Shown here piece by piece: positions 61,844 through 64,000 of a DNA stretch of 64,000 nt. The notes below the pieces were generated by a model that saw only the letters and a program-made list of their open reading frames with translations, ran no database searches and had not been told where the DNA came from. Within the stretch, counting starts at the first letter, position 1. The number at the start of each line of letters is the position of its first letter. The translations under genes and the position numbers were made by a program. This stretch comes from Pseudomonas fluorescens HK44 (lineage in GTDB: Bacteria; Pseudomonadota; Gammaproteobacteria; Pseudomonadales; Pseudomonadaceae), in NCBI RefSeq assembly GCF_000217955.3, contig NZ_AFOY02000015.1, forward strand, positions 248,001 to 312,000. Direction: 5' to 3'.

Positions 61844-62470
61844 ATGAGCAACGTTCCTTACTCGCGTCTGAACAAAGACGATGCCGTTGTGCTGTTGGTC
61901 GACCACCAGACCGGCCTGATCTCGCTGGTGCAGGATTTCAGCCCGAACGAGTTCAAGAACAACGTCCTGGCGCTGGGCGACATCGCCAAGTTCTTCAACC
62001 TGCCGACCATCCTGACCACCAGTTTCGACAGCGGCCCGAACGGCCCGATCGTGCCGGAACTCAAAGAGCAATTCCCGGACGCGCCGTTCATTGCCCGCCC
62101 TGGCCAGATCAACGCCTGGGACAACGCAGACTTCGTCAAAGCCATCAAGGCCACCGGTCGCAAGCAACTGATCATCGCCGGTGTGGTGACTGACGTGTGC
62201 GTGGCGTTCCCGACTCTGTCGGCGCTTGCTGAAGGTTTTGAAGTGTTCGTGGTCACCGATGCTTCCGGCACCTTTAACACCACTGTGCAACAAGCGGCGT
62301 GGGCGCGGATGTCGGCCGCCGGTGCGCATCTGATGAACTGGTTCGCGGTGGCCTGCGAGCTGCAAGTCGACTGGCGCAATGACATGGAAGGTCTGGCGAA
62401 TCTGCTGTCGCAGCGTCTGCCGAACTATCGCAATTTGATTAATAGCTATACCAAGTTCACGGCCAAGTAA
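61844..62470 (+). CDS. Isochorismatase-family hydrolase, YcaC-like
   Basis: The 208-residue product has the cysteine-hydrolase triad: Asp in L-L-V-D-H-Q-T-G near 19-26, Lys near 84-96 and Cys in V-V-T-D-V-C-V near 113-119. It resembles YcaC rather than entB-type enzymes. ATG 61844 follows GAGGAGTTTC. A terminator follows at 62478. Substrate unknown. Confidence 0.85.
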   Translation: MSNVPYSRLNKDDAVVLLVDHQTGLISLVQDFSPNEFKNNVLALGDIAKFFNLPTILTTSFDSGPNGPIVPELKEQFPDAPFIARPGQINAWDNADFVKAIKATGRKQLIIAGVVTDVCVAFPTLSALAEGFEVFVVTDASGTFNTTVQQAAWARMSAAGAHLMNWFAVACELQVDWRNDMEGLANLLSQRLPNYRNLINSYTKFTAK

Positions 62471-62477
62471 TTCGCTG

Positions 62478-62510
62478 AAAAAAATGCCCGCCGATGTGCG
62501 GGCATTTTTC
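62478..62510. terminator. Bidirectional terminator after the isochorismatase-type gene
   Basis: AAAAAATGCCCGC-N4-GTGCGGGCATTTTT is a strong stem with A and T tails. It serves the plus-strand operon and the minus-strand gene at 62514. Confidence 0.88.
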
Positions 62511-62513
62511 TGC

Positions 62514-62810
62514 TCAACGTTTTTGCAACCACCCCAGAAATCCAGCTTTCCTGACCGGCACAGGCTTGGCCATCAACGCCAGCCGACTGTTCTGTTGCCG
62601 TACCGCTTGCAACTTGTTCAACGCCTGGCCCACTTCGCTCAACGGGCTGACGTCGGCGTTGATGACCAGCGCACTGAACGCCAGAAACAACACTAGACGC
62701 ACGCCGACCCGCGGGGCGCGGTGCTTGTACGGGGCTAGGTGCCAGAGCAGAGCGTCGAGCACCAGAAGCAGGGCGCTCCAGGACAGTAGGTGGGTGAGGA
62801 GAAAGGACAT
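62514..62810 (-). CDS. Small membrane protein of unknown function
   Basis: The 98-residue product has two hydrophobic segments (about 4-26 and 37-54), followed by a basic, Gln-rich cytoplasmic tail ending G-W-L-Q-K-R. GGAGTTCCTC precedes ATG 62810. Family not recognised. Confidence 0.6.
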   Translation of the reverse strand: MSFLLTHLLSWSALLLVLDALLWHLAPYKHRAPRVGVRLVLFLAFSALVINADVSPLSEVGQALNKLQAVRQQNSRLALMAKPVPVRKAGFLGWLQKR

Positions 62811-62838
62811 GAGGAACTCCAAAGTCTGGATGACATTT

Positions 62839-62949
62839 GTGGCGAGGGAGCTTGCTCCCGCTTGAGTGCGCAGCACTCACAAAATCGTCGGTGTCTTGAG
62901 GATTTTGGGGCCGCTGCGCAGCCCAGCGGGAGCAAGCTCCCTCGCCACA
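62839..62949. repeat. REP doublet (REPIN), copy 6
   Basis: Arms TGTGGCGAGGGAGCTTGCTC and GAGCAAGCTCCCTCGCCACA around inner GCGCAGCACTC and CGCTGCGCAGCC half-sites. Lies at the end of the deleted hydrolase gene. Confidence 0.9.
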
Positions 62950-62957
62950 ATGTGGAC

Positions 62958-63338
62958 TCAGTTCAGATGGGGCTTGAGCTCGGCCGCCGCTTGCCGCACT
63001 GCTGCCTTCACTTCAGGTATCTGACTCAGCGGATTGAGCAGGCCAAAGTCATGAATCATCCCGTTGTAGCGCACCGCGGTCACCGGTACGCCGGCCGCAT
63101 CGAGGTGGCGGGCGTAGCCTTCGCCTTCGTCACGCAGCACGTCGAATTCGGCGGTCTGCACCAGCGCGGTGGGCAGGCCCTTGGCCCTGGTCGGGCGCAC
63201 CACTTTCAGGTTGATCGTCTGGCCGTCGACCTTGATCGCCTTGTCGCTGACTTCAACACCGGACAGATCGACCTTCACCGAGGCCTGGGCACCGGTCAGC
63301 ACCGCGCGGGCTGCTGTGGCGCTGGGGTTCAGGTCTCA
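62958..63338 (-). pseudogene. Alpha/beta hydrolase with internal and N-terminal deletion
   Basis: The minus strand has A-V-L-T-G-A-Q-A-S-V-K-V-D-L-S-G-V-E-V and V-R-P-T-R-A-K-G, the N-terminal part of an HSL-type hydrolase. It then jumps directly to L-P-T-A-L-V-Q-T-A and R-Y-N-G-M-I-H-D, the C-terminal part with the catalytic His. About 170 residues with the H-G-G-G oxyanion and the Ser nucleophile are missing, but the frame is kept. The start is also lost (stop near 63338), leaving only an internal start at 63302. Confidence 0.75.
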
Positions 63339-63422
63339 GCAACACCGTGAGCACAGATTAATGAGGTGCCTGAAAGTGAAAAAGCGGCTATAAAGCGTTT
63401 AACTGTCAACCAGGAAGTGACA

Positions 63423-64000
63423 ATGAACCCGTTCGAAGACATGCGTATTTTTTGCCAGGTCATGGACTCCGGCAGCTTCACGGCGGCGGCCGATCAGTTG
63501 GGGCTGTCCAAGCAGTTCGTCAGCCGCCGGCTGATGCAATTGGAGGAGCGCCTCGGTGTGCGGCTGCTCAATCGATCGACCCGGCGGCTGGACGTCACGC
63601 CCCTGGGGCAGAGTTATTACGAGTCGGCCTTGCGCCTGCTCAGCGAAGTCGAACACGTGGAGCAGGGCATCGCCGGCCAGACCAGCGAACCTCGCGGCAC
63701 CATTCGCTTGAGCGCGCCGCTGTCGTTCGCGGTGGCGCACTTGGGTTGTCTGCTGCCGGTGTTTTTGCAGCGCTATCGCGACGTCACGGTGGAAGTGGAC
63801 TTGAGTGATCGTCCGGTGGACTTGCTCAATGAGGGCTTCGACCTGGCATTGCGCATCGGCGTGCTGGAGGACTCGACGCTGATCGCCCGACGCCTCGCCT
63901 CCATCCAGCGGGTGTACTGCGCGAGCCCGGCTTACCTGGCCGAGCGCGGTACGCCGGGTCACCCCGAAGACTTGCACCGCCATGACTGTCTGCCCTACGG
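63423..64000 (+). CDS. LysR-family regulator (partial, right edge)
   Basis: The first 192 residues are present: an HTH with F-T-A-A-A-D-Q-L-G-L-S-K-Q-F-V-S-R-R-L near 19-37, R-L-L-N-R-S-T-R-R-L near 47-56, then the effector domain. CCAGGAAG precedes ATG 63423. The gene continues outside the window. It is divergent from the deleted hydrolase, which it may once have controlled. Confidence 0.85.
   Translation, partial: MNPFEDMRIFCQVMDSGSFTAAADQLGLSKQFVSRRLMQLEERLGVRLLNRSTRRLDVTPLGQSYYESALRLLSEVEHVEQGIAGQTSEPRGTIRLSAPLSFAVAHLGCLLPVFLQRYRDVTVEVDLSDRPVDLLNEGFDLALRIGVLEDSTLIARRLASIQRVYCASPAYLAERGTPGHPEDLHRHDCLPY

Noticed and set aside
59954..62365. Minus-strand open frame of 803 codons opposite the amidohydrolase and isochorismatase-type genes
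   Set aside because: Shadow of two real genes; crosses their boundary without any start or ribosome site.

Overview
The window is a chromosomal segment of a Pseudomonas of the fluorescens group. The basis is codon use, high GC in most genes, the GTGGCGAGGGAGCTTGCTCC-type REP repeats (six copies), and the content and order of the denitrification genes. No rRNA, tRNA or CRISPR array was seen.

Region 1 (1-3230) is a worn accessory edge of lower GC. It holds an open-ended cytidine-deaminase-fold gene, a dead IS5-type transposase, a ParD/ParE toxin-antitoxin pair with its own palindrome, a truncated membrane protein and a methyltransferase remnant.

Region 2 (3240-24219) is an anaerobic-metabolism block. 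It contains moaC and moaD with a deletion-broken moaE; a hemN-like gene without the iron-sulfur cysteines overlapping a normal hemN; the nitric oxide reductase genes norQ, norE, norF-like, norC, norB and norD; dnrP and dnr; nnrS with a CopD-like membrane protein; ytfE divergent from norR; pdxH; moaB and moeA; and ubiU, ubiV and ubiT for oxygen-independent ubiquinone synthesis.

Region 3 (24220-29245) is a second accessory island: repeats, gene fragments (aldo/keto reductase, RibD-type reductase, IS4-type transposase) and a four-gene minus-strand cluster (E1-like/rhodanese protein lacking its N-terminus, MFS exporter, spermidine-synthase-like protein, unknown protein).

Region 4 (29279-49065) is nitrate respiration: a DGC-domain protein, a second Dnr-type regulator, narL and narX, then divergently narK1, narK2, narG, narH, narJ, narI, a parvulin and moaA; then class III ribonucleotide reductase with its glycyl-radical domain on a separate small gene, and nrdG; then a DUF3079 gene with an Anr/Dnr box. 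Region 5 (49161-64000) is ordinary accessory metabolism: pirin, AraC-type and LysR-type regulators, two large winged-helix/ATPase regulators facing each other, flavodoxin and hydrolase, an amidohydrolase/isochorismatase operon, a deleted hydrolase and a LysR gene cut by the right edge.

The anaerobic genes are tied together by repeated sites. TTGAT-N4-ATCAA type boxes precede moaC, the hemN pair, norQ, norC, ubiU, the DGC gene, narK1, nrdD and DUF3079, and a weaker one precedes nnrS. In most of them a -10-like element lies about 30-33 nt from the box centre. NarL-type 7-2-7 sites precede moaB, the second Dnr-type gene, narX and narK1. A sigma-54 promoter with a NorR-type site precedes ytfE. 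Nitrite reductase and nitrous oxide reductase genes are not in the window, so whether the strain denitrifies fully cannot be decided here.
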